From assembly GCA_023455425.1 (NCBI GenBank), contig JAEYCM010000050.1, forward strand, positions 1-40,754: a DNA stretch of 40,754 bases, given 5' to 3'. This DNA is from Bacillota bacterium. GTDB taxonomy: Bacteria; Bacillota; Clostridia; Christensenellales; CAG-138. Of the stretch, positions 17,288-26,762 are shown piece by piece; the stretch's first letter is position 1; each line of letters starts with the position of its first letter. The notes under the pieces are model-generated. The model was not told where the DNA came from. It did not search any database and saw only the letters and a program-made list of their open reading frames with translations. Made by a program: the position numbers and the translations under genes.

Positions 17288-20239
17288 TTACTGCACGGAC
17301 ACATACTTTTTGACAAGATAGCCGGTCTGGGAACCGTACTGCGCCTGGTAGTATTCGCCGGAGCTGCCCAGTATGGAAAGCGTCGCGCCCTTGGGGATGG
17401 TGGTGAGCACGGTGCCGGTGGAACTGGCTTTGGCGCGCAGGTAGACGTTTGCGGTGGCGGTGCCGGTAGCGGTGTTTGCCGCCTCCGTCTCGCCGACGAT
17501 TTTGACGTAATCCTTGTGCATATACCCGGTCACGCCGTTGACCACCACCTGGTAGAAGCCGTTGGTGGTCTGGGCGAGTATGGTTACCCGGGTGCCGACC
17601 GGATAATCGCCCAGGATGTTGTTTTGCAAACTCAGGTCCGGCGTGGAGCGCATGCGCACATATTCCCCGTAAACCTCGCCCACCCAGGTGGTGGAGCCGG
17701 TCTGTGTCCCGGAGGCGGAGTCAAGCTTCACATAATCCTTGCTGATATAGCCCGTGGTGCCGCCGACCGAAACCTTGTACCAGCCGTTCTCCAAAGCGTA
17801 AATGGTCAGCTTGGTACCCTTCGCAAGCATCTTGATGGACGCGTGGCTGGTGCCCGGCCCTTTACGGAAGTTGACCGAAGCCGTGGTCGTGCCCGTGCCT
17901 GTCGCCGTATCGGCAGACCCGCTTGTCTCCGTGCCGCCCGAAGAGCCGGTATCCATCTTGATGTAAGCCTTGCTGACATAGCCGGTGGTGCCATTGACGT
18001 CTAGTTTGTACCAGCCGTTTTCCAACGCGAGGACAGTCACCTTAGCGCCTTTTGCGAGCATTTTGATGGACGCGTAGTTGGTGCCCGGCCCTTTGCGGAA
18101 GTTCACGGAGCCTGTGGTGGTACCCGTGCCGGATACCGCGCCGTCGCCGAGGTTGGAGCTGCCGCCCGTGTTGTTGGTGGAGTTGCCGGAAGAAAGCGCC
18201 AGGGCGTCCTTTGCGATATATCCCTGCAGGTCGTTTACCTGTACCGCGTAATAACTGCCGGATTGGCCGATCACAGCCACCTGCGTGTTCTGCTTGATGG
18301 TTGCGATTACATCGCCCCGCGACGAGGAGGGGTTCGTTTGCAATGAGACTTCGCTCTTTATGACGGTGCCGATGGTGCCGCTGACCGGCGCTGCGTTTTC
18401 GGGCGTAACGATGGGGGTGCCGGTGGAAGGACTGCCGCCGGTGGAAGGCGTACCCGTCAGCGTGACATACTGCGCGCTGACATAACCGTCCACACCGTTG
18501 GCGTTGCAATAGTACCACGTGCTGTTCTGCGCATAGCCGTAGATGCTGACATTAACGCCCTTTGTCAGGCGCGCAAGGATGGAGCCTGAAGTGGAGGGTT
18601 GGTTGCGCAGGTTGAGCGTGGAGGAGTTGACGGTGCCGTACGCGACGACCGTGGGGCTCCCGCTCCCCGGGGCGGGTGTGGGCGTGGGCTGCGGCGTGGC
18701 CGTATCGGTCACCGGCGTAATTTTCAGGTAGCTGTTGGAAACGTAGCCCGTGACGCCATTGATCTGCGTGAGCGAGAAGCCGTTTTCCTGCGCATAGACG
18801 TTCATGCTCACGCCCTTGGGCAGCGACCCAAGCAGCGTGGAGGAAGCCGAAGCCTGCGCGCGGAAGTTGACGTTGGCCGTGGTGACGGCGGTTGCGATCG
18901 GCGTGCCAAGTTCAGGCGCTGTGGGCTGGGTGGTATCCGCGGGTTTGGTCGGGTTGGTGGGCGCGCTCAGTCCCATGGATTTGATGGCGGCGCCGGGATA
19001 GTAGAACTTTAAGATCTTCTCATAGTTCCAGCCGGAGTTTGCCATCTGCTGCGCGCCGCGCTGGGAAAGGCCCACGCCGTGGCCATAGCGCCCGCGGTTG
19101 ACATTGAACCCGCCGTTGACCGGCGTGATGGTAAAGAGCCGAAGCGAGGGCTTGGTCATGATGCCGTTCCAGACAAGCTCGTTGAGATCAAAGCTGTACT
19201 GGAAGTTCATCACCGTCTGGGAGCCGTCCGAAAGCTGGACGACCACGCTCATGGCGATGTCCGCGGTGGAACCGCTTCTGATCTGGAAGCCGTCGATGGA
19301 ATTGATGGCGATGACGGTGCTGCTGGCGTCAATTTGTCTTGCGCCCTGAAGCACCATGCCCGCGCGGACGCGCAGGTAGTTGGAAAGCACCGCGGACATG
19401 CCGCCTTCCCCGCTCTGCGGGAAGAATACCGTTTCCTGCACGCTGTACGGGTTGGCCACGTCATACGGGTCCGCTACGCGGGCATAGGCGTTATCCCACT
19501 GGTAGCGGTTGGAACCGCCCCACGCATCGGAAGGGAGTATGGTCGCGCCGCCGTTGGAAGCGGCGAAGTAGCTGCACAAAATCTTGCTTCCAAGATAGAG
19601 GCCGATGTTATAGGTCGAGTCGACCGCGTTCATGACGTAGGTATAGCTGGAATTGTAGCCCTTATATACCTGATCGGTCGCGGTATCGCCGATGTCATAA
19701 TCGCTGCTGCCCGTCATGTTGGCGAGCACATAGCACTTTGCGGCGATCGCCTGGGCTTTGAGCGCTTCCGCGGGAAAGGTGTTGCTCATTTCATAGGCGA
19801 CGACGCCGTAGAGGTAATGCGGAAGGGGCACCACGTTGATGGCGCGGATCGCGCCCCCGGAATATTTCAGGGTCAGATGGCCCAGGAAGGTACGCGTGAC
19901 GCCGGAAGTGGCAAGGCGGAAATAGCCAGCGGAAGGATCGATGCTCTCCCGCATGATCTGCACGCTGCTGCCCCGGTAAAGCTCACCCGCGGAAGAATGC
20001 GACACAACAAGCTGGTTGCCCGCAACCTGTACGGTCAGTGTTCCGTTTTTAAAGCTTGCGCCGTTTTCCTGCAGAAAGTAATTGCCGCTGATGGGGATGG
20101 TAAGCGTGTTGACGCTGCCTATGGAGAGCAGGACGCGTACGTTGGAATAATCTGCCGCCTCAGCCGTACGGGTTCCCGCAAGCGGTATGACCGTGAGAAG
20201 GAAAATTGCCAACAATACGCCGCTAATCGTTCTTCGCAT
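17288..20239 (-). CDS. SpoIID-domain protein with seven SH3b repeats
   Basis: This 983-residue exported protein has a signal peptide (TRTAEAAD cut near residue 29). A SpoIID/LytB amidase-enhancer domain spans about 30-430; VVAYEMSNTFPAEALKAQA contains E150, the residue matching the catalytic glutamate of SpoIID lytic transglycosylases, and GYGHGVGLSQRGA-like sequence (RYGHGVGLSQRGAQQMA) marks its end. Seven SH3b repeats follow (from about 450 to the C-terminus), split by TPTPAPGSG-type linkers. Repeats 4 and 5 are nearly identical. Sporulation SpoIID is about 340 residues, so this is probably a cell-wall remodelling enzyme rather than the engulfment SpoIID itself. ATG at 20239 follows AAAGGGG. 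Confidence 0.9.
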   Translation of the reverse strand: MRRTISGVLLAIFLLTVIPLAGTRTAEAADYSNVRVLLSIGSVNTLTIPISGNYFLQENGASFKNGTLTVQVAGNQLVVSHSSAGELYRGSSVQIMRESIDPSAGYFRLATSGVTRTFLGHLTLKYSGGAIRAINVVPLPHYLYGVVAYEMSNTFPAEALKAQAIAAKCYVLANMTGSSDYDIGDTATDQVYKGYNSSYTYVMNAVDSTYNIGLYLGSKILCSYFAASNGGATILPSDAWGGSNRYQWDNAYARVADPYDVANPYSVQETVFFPQSGEGGMSAVLSNYLRVRAGMVLQGARQIDASSTVIAINSIDGFQIRSGSTADIAMSVVVQLSDGSQTVMNFQYSFDLNELVWNGIMTKPSLRLFTITPVNGGFNVNRGRYGHGVGLSQRGAQQMANSGWNYEKILKFYYPGAAIKSMGLSAPTNPTKPADTTQPTAPELGTPIATAVTTANVNFRAQASASSTLLGSLPKGVSMNVYAQENGFSLTQINGVTGYVSNSYLKITPVTDTATPQPTPTPAPGSGSPTVVAYGTVNSSTLNLRNQPSTSGSILARLTKGVNVSIYGYAQNSTWYYCNANGVDGYVSAQYVTLTGTPSTGGSPSTGTPIVTPENAAPVSGTIGTVIKSEVSLQTNPSSSRGDVIATIKQNTQVAVIGQSGSYYAVQVNDLQGYIAKDALALSSGNSTNNTGGSSNLGDGAVSGTGTTTGSVNFRKGPGTNYASIKMLAKGAKVTVLALENGWYKLDVNGTTGYVSKAYIKMDTGSSGGTETSGSADTATGTGTTTASVNFRKGPGTSHASIKMLAKGTKLTIYALENGWYKVSVGGTTGYISKDYVKLDSASGTQTGSTTWVGEVYGEYVRMRSTPDLSLQNNILGDYPVGTRVTILAQTTNGFYQVVVNGVTGYMHKDYVKIVGETEAANTATGTATANVYLRAKASSTGTVLTTIPKGATLSILGSSGEYYQAQYGSQTGYLVKKYVSVQ
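17740..18130 (-). repeat. Tandem duplication of SH3b repeat units inside the SpoIID gene
   Basis: Two consecutive SH3b-coding units (about 17730-17900 and 17970-18130) are almost identical in DNA and both read SVNFRKGPGT..ASIKMLAKG..ALENGWYK. The unit length is about 240 bases including linker. This points to recent duplication by slippage or recombination, and copy number may vary between strains. Confidence 0.75.
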
Positions 20240-20541
20240 TCTATCGCCCCTTTACCTTTTGTGTCCCAGAAATTCACAGAAAAAGCCTGTTTGCACGTTT
20301 CGTATATTGTACCAAACAGCAGTCGTTTTGTGGGGAAAAACGCCGGATATTCTTACTTTGTTTACATCTTATACGCACATCGCGCAACCATATACAGGCG
20401 TACGCGGTCCGCACGCCGGGAGGGAGATTTTAGAAAACCTCAGGCTGTTGTATGACGGCCAACGAGCCGATATGGGCCCGCCCGATACAAAGTCCCCTAC
20501 AGCAATTGAGCGACAGTCCTGCCGCTCAATCAAAGACCGGA
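20240..20541. other. Intergenic region between ychF and SpoIID-SH3b gene
   Basis: About 300 bases without a gene. On the minus strand it must carry the promoter of the SpoIID-SH3b gene; TACAAT is present near 20310 but without a clear -35. An inverted repeat ATTGAGCG/CGCTCAAT (20505-20512/20523-20530) lies just past the ychF stop and may act as a weak terminator; it lacks a T-run. Confidence 0.45.
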
Positions 20542-21627
20542 TTATACGTTAATACGGAACAGGACAATGTCCCCGTCCTGCATCACGTATTCCTTTCCTT
20601 CCGAACGGATGAGCCCTTTGTCCTTGCAGGCCTGCATGGAACCGTGCTGCATCAGGGTATCGTAGGCCACGACTTCCGCGCGGATAAAGCCGCGCTCAAA
20701 ATCGGAATGGATCTTCCCCGCCGCCTGCGGCGCTTTGGTGCCGCGCTCAATCGTCCAGGCGCGCACTTCCTTGGGACCCGCCGTGAGATAACTGATCAGC
20801 CCCAGCAGCCGGTAGCAGGCTTTGACCAGCTGATCCAAACCGCTTTCGCCAATACCCAGTTCCTCTAAAAACGCCGCTTTTTCCTCCGGGTCCAAAGAGG
20901 CCAGCTCTTCCTCCACCCGCGCGCAAATGGTGATGGCCTCCGCCCCCTCCGCTTTCGCCGCGTCATAGAGCTTTTTCACAAGGGGCAGGTCCGTCTTTCC
21001 CACGTCCTCTTCGCGGATGTTGGCCACATAGATGACGGGCTTCGCGGTCAATAAAAAGTTCTCTTTGCACAGTTCGCGCGCTTCCTCGGGCAATGTGCGC
21101 GCGGGCTTGCCGCTTTCCAGGTGCGCGTACGCCTGTTCAAAAAGCGCGGCCTCGGCCTGCGCGGCCTTGTCTCCGCCCTTCGCGTTCTTCTTCGCGCGGT
21201 CGATGCGCTTTTCCACGGTCTCCATATCCGCGAAGATCAGTTCCAGGTTGATGGTTTCCATATCCCGCGCGGGGTTGACGGAACCGTCCACATGCACGAT
21301 ATTCTCATCTTCAAAGCAGCGCACTACATGCACCACCGCGTCCACCTCGCGGATATGCGCAAGGAAGCGGTTGCCCAAGCCCTCCCCGCGGGAAGCGCCC
21401 TTGACCAGGCCCGCGATATCCACAAACTCTATCGTGGTGGGCGTGATTTTTTCCGGGTTATGCATTTTTGCAAGCACGTCCAGCCGTTCGTCCGGAACCG
21501 CCACCATGCCGACATTGGGCTCTATGGTACAGAACGGGTAATTCGCCGCCTGCGCACCCGCCTGCGTAATTGCGTTAAACAGCGTGCTTTTGCCTACGTT
21601 GGGCAGGCCTACGACGCCAAGCTTCAT
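20542..21627 (-). CDS. ychF: Redox-regulated ATPase YchF/OLA1
   Basis: This 361-residue Obg-family P-loop protein hydrolyses ATP rather than GTP and associates with ribosomes. P-loop GLPNVGKST is at residues 7-15, followed by the switch DIAGLVKGASRGEGLGN. The C-terminal TGS domain contains AWTIERGTKAPQAAGKIHSDFERGFIRAEV (cited as a region at about 290-320) and ends in the conserved DGDIVLFRINV. ATG at 21627 follows GAGGTG. A good promoter is found at 21683-21711. Its length and motifs are standard. Confidence 0.97.
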   Translation of the reverse strand: MKLGVVGLPNVGKSTLFNAITQAGAQAANYPFCTIEPNVGMVAVPDERLDVLAKMHNPEKITPTTIEFVDIAGLVKGASRGEGLGNRFLAHIREVDAVVHVVRCFEDENIVHVDGSVNPARDMETINLELIFADMETVEKRIDRAKKNAKGGDKAAQAEAALFEQAYAHLESGKPARTLPEEARELCKENFLLTAKPVIYVANIREEDVGKTDLPLVKKLYDAAKAEGAEAITICARVEEELASLDPEEKAAFLEELGIGESGLDQLVKACYRLLGLISYLTAGPKEVRAWTIERGTKAPQAAGKIHSDFERGFIRAEVVAYDTLMQHGSMQACKDKGLIRSEGKEYVMQDGDIVLFRINV

Positions 21628-21682
21628 AAAAACACCTCATTGTTTCTTATATCGTACTTTTTTGCGTGCTTATCCAGTCTTG

Positions 21683-21711
21683 ATTATATCGGCATCCGAA
21701 AAAGAGCGCAA
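21683..21711 (-). promoter_or_regulatory. SigA-type promoter of ychF
   Basis: On the minus strand TTGCGC and TATAAT are separated by 17 bases, about 55 bases upstream of the ychF ATG. Confidence 0.75.
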
Positions 21712-21779
21712 TGGTTTTACCTGTGGGAGCGTAGCTTGGGGGATTTTAACAGAGACAACTGCGCGTAAACCATTGTCTT

Positions 21780-21844
21780 AAGGTATCGCCACCTACGGCG
21801 GCGCTTCCCGCCGAAGACGCGGCGCGTTAAAGCGCCGATACCTT
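21780..21844. mobile_element. Short AAGGTATCG inverted-repeat element (65 bp)
   Basis: It starts with AAGGTATCGCCAC and ends with GCGCCGATACCTT. The two ends are inverted copies of AAGGTATCG. Its right end, read in reverse, matches the left end of the 275-bp element at 25572-25846 over about 35 bases, and its left end matches the reverse of that element's right end. It looks like an internally deleted, non-autonomous copy of the same family. Confidence 0.7.
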
Positions 21845-22059
21845 GAAACTTTTGAGTGAGGGTATTAACACGCTGGGGCTTCTCTAGGGAAGTGGGCTGA
21901 GATTTTCGGCCGCCCTTCTAAGAACCACTCTTACCTGTACAGCCCAAAACGCGGTGGTATACTGCTAGTATAAAAACATTTGTTCGCGTCATGCGGCCCG
22001 TTTCCATGCGGGCCTTTTTTATGCCCATTGGCGCGGACAAATGGAAAAGGGGGTTATGG
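21845..22059 (+). other. Structured non-coding stretch before the portal gene
   Basis: No gene is seen. GGGCT near 21873 can pair with AGCCC near 21941, and AGTGG near 21890 with CCACT near 21925, giving nested stems. TATACT (21958-21963) and a GC-rich terminator hairpin (21995-22014) follow. It could be a leader RNA, an attenuator or a short RNA in front of the virion genes. This is an inference from pairing by eye. Confidence 0.35.
21995..22020 (+). terminator. Terminator immediately upstream of the portal gene
   Basis: GGCCCG (21995-22000) and CGGGCC (22009-22014) enclose an eight-base loop and are followed by six T. It ends only 40 bases before the portal ATG at 22060, so transcripts from upstream must pass it or the portal genes need a promoter between. 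Confidence 0.75.
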
Positions 22060-23760
22060 ATGCACAAGAGCGAGAAGACAGAAGCGCTCAAATCCCGCGC
22101 GTACGCGCTGTTTGAGGAATTCCGCTCCGCCTATGTAAACGAGTGGCAGCGGCTCGAGCATGCGGAGCGGATGTATTGCGGCGATCACTGGCACGATGTG
22201 CCGCAGATGGACCCGAATGAACCGCGCCCGGTCACGCCGGTCATACAGTCCACGGTGGAGAACATTGCGGCGGACCTGATGGACGCGCTGCCCGAGGCGG
22301 TCATCACGCCTCAAACAGCGGAGGACGCGCGCGCCGCGCGCGTGGTGGAGGCGCTCATCCGCGAAAACCATGACGCCGCCTGTTATGAGCGCGAATACCG
22401 GCGCATGGTGCACGATTTGCTGGTGGGCGGCTACGCCATACAGGAGGTGGGCTACGACCCGGCGCTCAACGGGAACTTAGGCGGCGCGTTTATCCGGCAT
22501 ACGGACAACCGGGGCATTCTCTTTGACCCGCTGTGCACGGATATCCAGGATGGCCGGGCGGTATTCAAGTTTGCGCTGCGCACGCGGGAATGGCTCGCCG
22601 CCCGCTTCCCTGGGTACGACGGCAGTGAAGACGGGTATGGCAAAGAGCCCATCGCGGAGGACGCGCACATCACGGGGGATAAAAGCAAGACGGCGCTGCT
22701 CATTGAGTATTGGTGGCGGGAATACGACGCGAACTCCGGCGTCTGCCGCGTACACATGGCACAGCTTGCGGGAGGCAGGGTGCTTACTGACAGCAGGGAA
22801 TTAAAGCCGGAAGGCTATTATGCCCACGGGCAGTACCCGTTCTTTGTGACGCCGCTGTTCCAGAGAAAAGGCAGCCCGCTGGGGCTGGGCTTAGTGGACC
22901 TGTTTGAAGGGCAGCAGCGGTATGCGGATAAGCTGGACCAGATCATATTGAAAAACGCGCTGATGGCCTCCCACAACAAGCTGCTCATCACCGAGGCGAG
23001 CGGCTTTGACGCGGACGACCTGCGGGATTGGGCAAAAGATGTGCATAAGGGCGAACAGCTAGGCGGCATCAGCTGGTTTGCTACCCCGCCGCTTCCCGCG
23101 TACATCCTGCAATACACCCGGAACATGCGCGACTCCATCAAGGAGGAAAGCGGCGCGAACGACTTTTCCCGCGGAGGAACGGCGGGCGGCATTACGGCGG
23201 CGTCCGCGATTGCCGCGTTGCAGGAAATGAGCAGCAAACGTGCGCGCATGGCGTCCCGGCAGTTGCATGAAAGCTACCGCGACGCGGTGCGCATGGAGAT
23301 CGAGGTGGAGCGCGAATTCAATCTCCTGCCCCGCATCGTTTCCTTTACGGAAAACGGAGAAGTCAGGCGCGAGGTGTTCGACGGCAAGCTGCTGGCAAAG
23401 CCCCTGCCCGACGGGCGTGCGCTGCCGTTGGAATTCGCCATTTCTATCAAGGTGCAAAAGGAAAACCGCTGGAGCGTATTGAGCCACAATGAACTGATTT
23501 TGCAGATGGTGCAGCTAAAAATGCTCACTCCCGCGCAGGCGGTGGAACTGATGCACTTTGATGGCCGTGAGCAGGTCCTGCGCGCCGCGCGGGAAATGAG
23601 CGAGGCGGGGCAACCGCCCGCTTCCGCACAGGCGGGCATACCGGGGCTTGCACTTCCCGCACAAAATCAGCCCGTGCAGCCGCAGACGGCAGCGCCGGAC
23701 CCTGCGCAGCAGGGGCGTATACGGCGGCTGTTTGCCCCGCGCGGAACGAAGCCGCGTTAA
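22060..23760 (+). CDS. Phage portal protein (P22-like podovirus type)
   Basis: This 566-residue protein would form the dodecameric DNA-entry ring of a capsid. Portal features include the N-terminal YVNEWQRLEHAERMYCGDHW, TPVIQSTVENIAADLMDALPE, the segment PFFVTPLFQRKGSPLGLGLVD..QQRYADKLDQIILKNALMAS and SGANDFSRGGTAGGITAASAI, with a glutamine/proline-rich tail (545-566). The ATG at 22060 follows AAAAGGGGG; the longer frame from 21991 would run over a terminator hairpin and is rejected. It is first in a nine-gene block. No terminase gene is found upstream, which is where one would stand in a phage. Confidence 0.85.
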   Translation: MHKSEKTEALKSRAYALFEEFRSAYVNEWQRLEHAERMYCGDHWHDVPQMDPNEPRPVTPVIQSTVENIAADLMDALPEAVITPQTAEDARAARVVEALIRENHDAACYEREYRRMVHDLLVGGYAIQEVGYDPALNGNLGGAFIRHTDNRGILFDPLCTDIQDGRAVFKFALRTREWLAARFPGYDGSEDGYGKEPIAEDAHITGDKSKTALLIEYWWREYDANSGVCRVHMAQLAGGRVLTDSRELKPEGYYAHGQYPFFVTPLFQRKGSPLGLGLVDLFEGQQRYADKLDQIILKNALMASHNKLLITEASGFDADDLRDWAKDVHKGEQLGGISWFATPPLPAYILQYTRNMRDSIKEESGANDFSRGGTAGGITAASAIAALQEMSSKRARMASRQLHESYRDAVRMEIEVEREFNLLPRIVSFTENGEVRREVFDGKLLAKPLPDGRALPLEFAISIKVQKENRWSVLSHNELILQMVQLKMLTPAQAVELMHFDGREQVLRAAREMSEAGQPPASAQAGIPGLALPAQNQPVQPQTAAPDPAQQGRIRRLFAPRGTKPR

Positions 23761-23786
23761 CCGCCAATAAACAAAAGGAGGATGCT

Positions 23787-24311
23787 ATGAACCGAAAACC
23801 CGTACCCTTTCCCACCGCCGCGTTTGAGGAAGAAGCGCCCGGCCTGCCCGTACAGGCGCAGCCTGGTATGCAACAGCAACCGGGCATGATGCAGAACCCC
23901 GCGCCCGGCCCCGCCGCAGATCCGCAAATGGTAGCAAACGGCGGGCGCAGGCTGGATTATGAGGGCTTGCGCCAGGAGCTCAACGATTTGCTGCGGCGCG
24001 GCATGCTTCCCCGGAGCTTTGATCTTGTAGCCGCCGTGCAGGACCGCGCGTTTTTACGCTTGATCCTGGAACTCCCTGCCTATGCCGCGGTCCGCGTCTA
24101 TATGGCGGAACAGCGCGCAGAGCAGGCAGAACAGACCGCCATGCAGAACATTTTGAGCCGCCTCCACGCGCGGCAGGGCCTGCCCCGTCCTTCCCGCGCC
24201 GACGCGGCGGCGCCCAACAGGGATTATATGTCCATGTCCCCGGAGGAGTTTGCGCGGCTGGAGCGGGAGTACCGCGAAAAAGCCCGCAAAGGCATCAAGG
24301 TCAAGCTGTAG
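23787..24311 (+). CDS. Putative capsid scaffolding protein
   Basis: This 174-residue protein lies between portal and major capsid genes, the usual place of a scaffold. The first 50 residues are proline/glutamine-rich and disordered-looking (QAQPGMQQQPGMMQNPAPGP). The rest is predicted helical and charged (VYMAEQRAEQAEQTAMQNIL), ending in a basic helix (LEREYREKARKGIKVKL), which is the kind of tail by which P22-type scaffolds contact coat protein. No sequence family is recognised, so the call rests on position and composition. Start ATG follows AAAGGAGG. Confidence 0.6.
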   Translation: MNRKPVPFPTAAFEEEAPGLPVQAQPGMQQQPGMMQNPAPGPAADPQMVANGGRRLDYEGLRQELNDLLRRGMLPRSFDLVAAVQDRAFLRLILELPAYAAVRVYMAEQRAEQAEQTAMQNILSRLHARQGLPRPSRADAAAPNRDYMSMSPEEFARLEREYREKARKGIKVKL

Positions 24312-24348
24312 CAGTTCAACAACGAAACCACAATAAGGAGGAAACAAC

Positions 24349-25560
<1,212 letters not shown>

Positions 25561-25571
25561 AGGACCGGGTT

Positions 25572-25846
25572 CAAGGTATCGGCGCTTTAGAGCGCCGCGT
25601 CCTCGGCGGACGACGCCTCGGGCACTAAGCCTGCGGGCTGTCGCGATAGATTTTTTTGCTTTGGGGAAACTACGTTTCCCCAACCCCCTTCCTTGGAAAC
25701 GATCGTACTCCGGAGGTGCGGATTTATTGGCAACGGCTGGAGCGATATCATTGCCAGAACGTCCGTGCTTAGGGGGTGCGGGGGGCGAAGCCCGCCCGCT
25801 ATTAAATAAAACAATCTATCGTCGCCACCGTTGTGGCGATACCTTG
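25572..25846. mobile_element. AAGGTATCG inverted-repeat element (275 bp, MITE-like)
   Basis: The perfect ten-base terminal repeats CAAGGTATCG (25572-25581) and CGATACCTTG (25837-25846) enclose 255 bases with no gene. Inner landmarks are GGGGAAAC/GTTTCCCC and GGGGGGCGAAGCCCGCCC hairpins. Related copies occur at 21780-21844 (short) and 40493-40676 (diverged). It sits between the capsid gene and the next virion gene. No transposase is encoded, so it is a non-autonomous element; no clear target-site duplication was found by eye. Confidence 0.75.
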
Positions 25847-25882
25847 TGAAGTAAAACAACTATGTATCTTTTCGACATCCAA

Positions 25883-25905
25883 GCAAGGGGTGCAACGCCC
25901 CTTGC
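25883..25905 (+). other. Hairpin between capsid gene and small head gene
   Basis: GCAAGGGG (25883-25890) pairs with CCCCTTGC (25898-25905). No T-run follows, so it is unlikely to terminate fully. It lies 30 bases before the ATG at 25936 and could stabilise the downstream mRNA or be part of the repeat insertion. Confidence 0.5.
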
Positions 25906-25935
25906 TTCCCATCATTTCATAAGGAGAATAACAAC

Positions 25936-26211
25936 ATGGATTACATGACTGAACACCAGATCGACAGCCTCGCTTCCGATACGGGCGCAATTCTTCGCGG
26001 GGAGCCGCAGGTGAAGCTGACCATTGCGCCGGACAACCTCGGCGGATACTGGGAGGGCGGCATCAACGGCCACTTCTTCCGCATCAAGACCGGCGTGGAA
26101 GTGGAGGTGCCGAAAAGCCTTGCAAAGCTGATTTCAGACAGCGCCAGGGTAAAGCTGCAGAGCGAAGAGACACTTACCGCCTACCGCGGGCGCGGCAAAA
26201 AGGTGGGATAA
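25936..26211 (+). CDS. Small virion (head) protein, unknown function
   Basis: This 91-residue protein is predicted to be mainly beta strand in the middle (VKLTIAPDNLGGYWEGGINGHFFRIKTGVEVEVP) followed by a helix (KSLAKLISDSARVKLQ) and a basic end (YRGRGKKVG). No family is named with confidence. Small proteins at this place after the coat gene often decorate or complete heads. The ATG follows AAGGAGAAT. It is separated from the capsid gene by the 275-bp repeat element but only 4 bases from the next gene. Confidence 0.65.
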   Translation: MDYMTEHQIDSLASDTGAILRGEPQVKLTIAPDNLGGYWEGGINGHFFRIKTGVEVEVPKSLAKLISDSARVKLQSEETLTAYRGRGKKVG

Positions 26212-26215
26212 AGCC

Positions 26216-26758
26216 ATGACGCTCAACGATATCATTGTATCCGCGCTCACGCAGCTCGACCGCGGGCACGACAGCCAGACGGTGGATACCTGGCGCGACA
26301 AGCTCACCCGCTACGCGAATGAGGCGGTCACGGATATCGCCACCATGCTGCAGTTGCGAAGAACCGATATACTCGCCGTCAAGGACGGGTCCTCGGACGT
26401 GGCGGCGCTTCCCCGCTGCTGCGTGAAGGTGCTCTACGTTTCAAAGAATATGGCGCGGGTGCCGTTCATCATGGGGGACTCGAGCACGCGCATCCGCGTG
26501 CTGACGGAAGATGGCGATGTGTATGTGCACTACCGCTACCTGCCCGACGATATGAGCTCCCCCACCGATGTGCCCGAGCTTCCCGCGTTTTGTCACGGGC
26601 TCATCGTGACGTACGTGGTGGCACGGGAGCGCGCGAGTGCGGACCCGAGCATGCAGCGGGGCGCAAATATTTACTTTGAACTCTATAACGCGGGCAAGCG
26701 CGGCTTGCGCGCATCCTTGGGGGAGCAGGACGGCTACGCACTTGTGAACAGGTGGTGA
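26216..26758 (+). CDS. Head-tail adaptor-like virion protein
   Basis: This 180-residue mostly helical protein has DIIVSALTQLDRGHDSQTVD, WRDKLTRYANEAVTDIATML and a beta section (VLTEDGDVYVHYRYLP), then LPAFCHGLIVTYVVARERA. This helix bundle plus strand pattern is typical of gp6/gp4-type adaptors that bind the portal from below in podoviruses. Start ATG at 26216 follows AAGGTGGG. It is four bases from the next gene, so the two are coupled. Identity rests on position and fold-like pattern rather than a strong family match. Confidence 0.65.
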   Translation: MTLNDIIVSALTQLDRGHDSQTVDTWRDKLTRYANEAVTDIATMLQLRRTDILAVKDGSSDVAALPRCCVKVLYVSKNMARVPFIMGDSSTRIRVLTEDGDVYVHYRYLPDDMSSPTDVPELPAFCHGLIVTYVVARERASADPSMQRGANIYFELYNAGKRGLRASLGEQDGYALVNRW

Positions 26759-26762
26759 GGGT

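Noticed and set aside
19079..20455. Long antisense open frame opposite the SpoIID-SH3b gene (458 codons)
   Set aside because: It overlaps a confident exported protein on the other strand, lacks a start context and shows no domain-like pattern.
21868..21950. Possible TPP riboswitch (GGCTGAGATT and TAGGGAAGT words)
   Set aside because: The words are in the wrong order and the conserved AACCTGATCTGG and AATACCAGCG parts are missing; no thiamine gene follows.
21991..22059. Upstream extension of the portal protein
   Set aside because: It would translate across a terminator hairpin with six T; the ATG at 22060 has a proper ribosome binding site.
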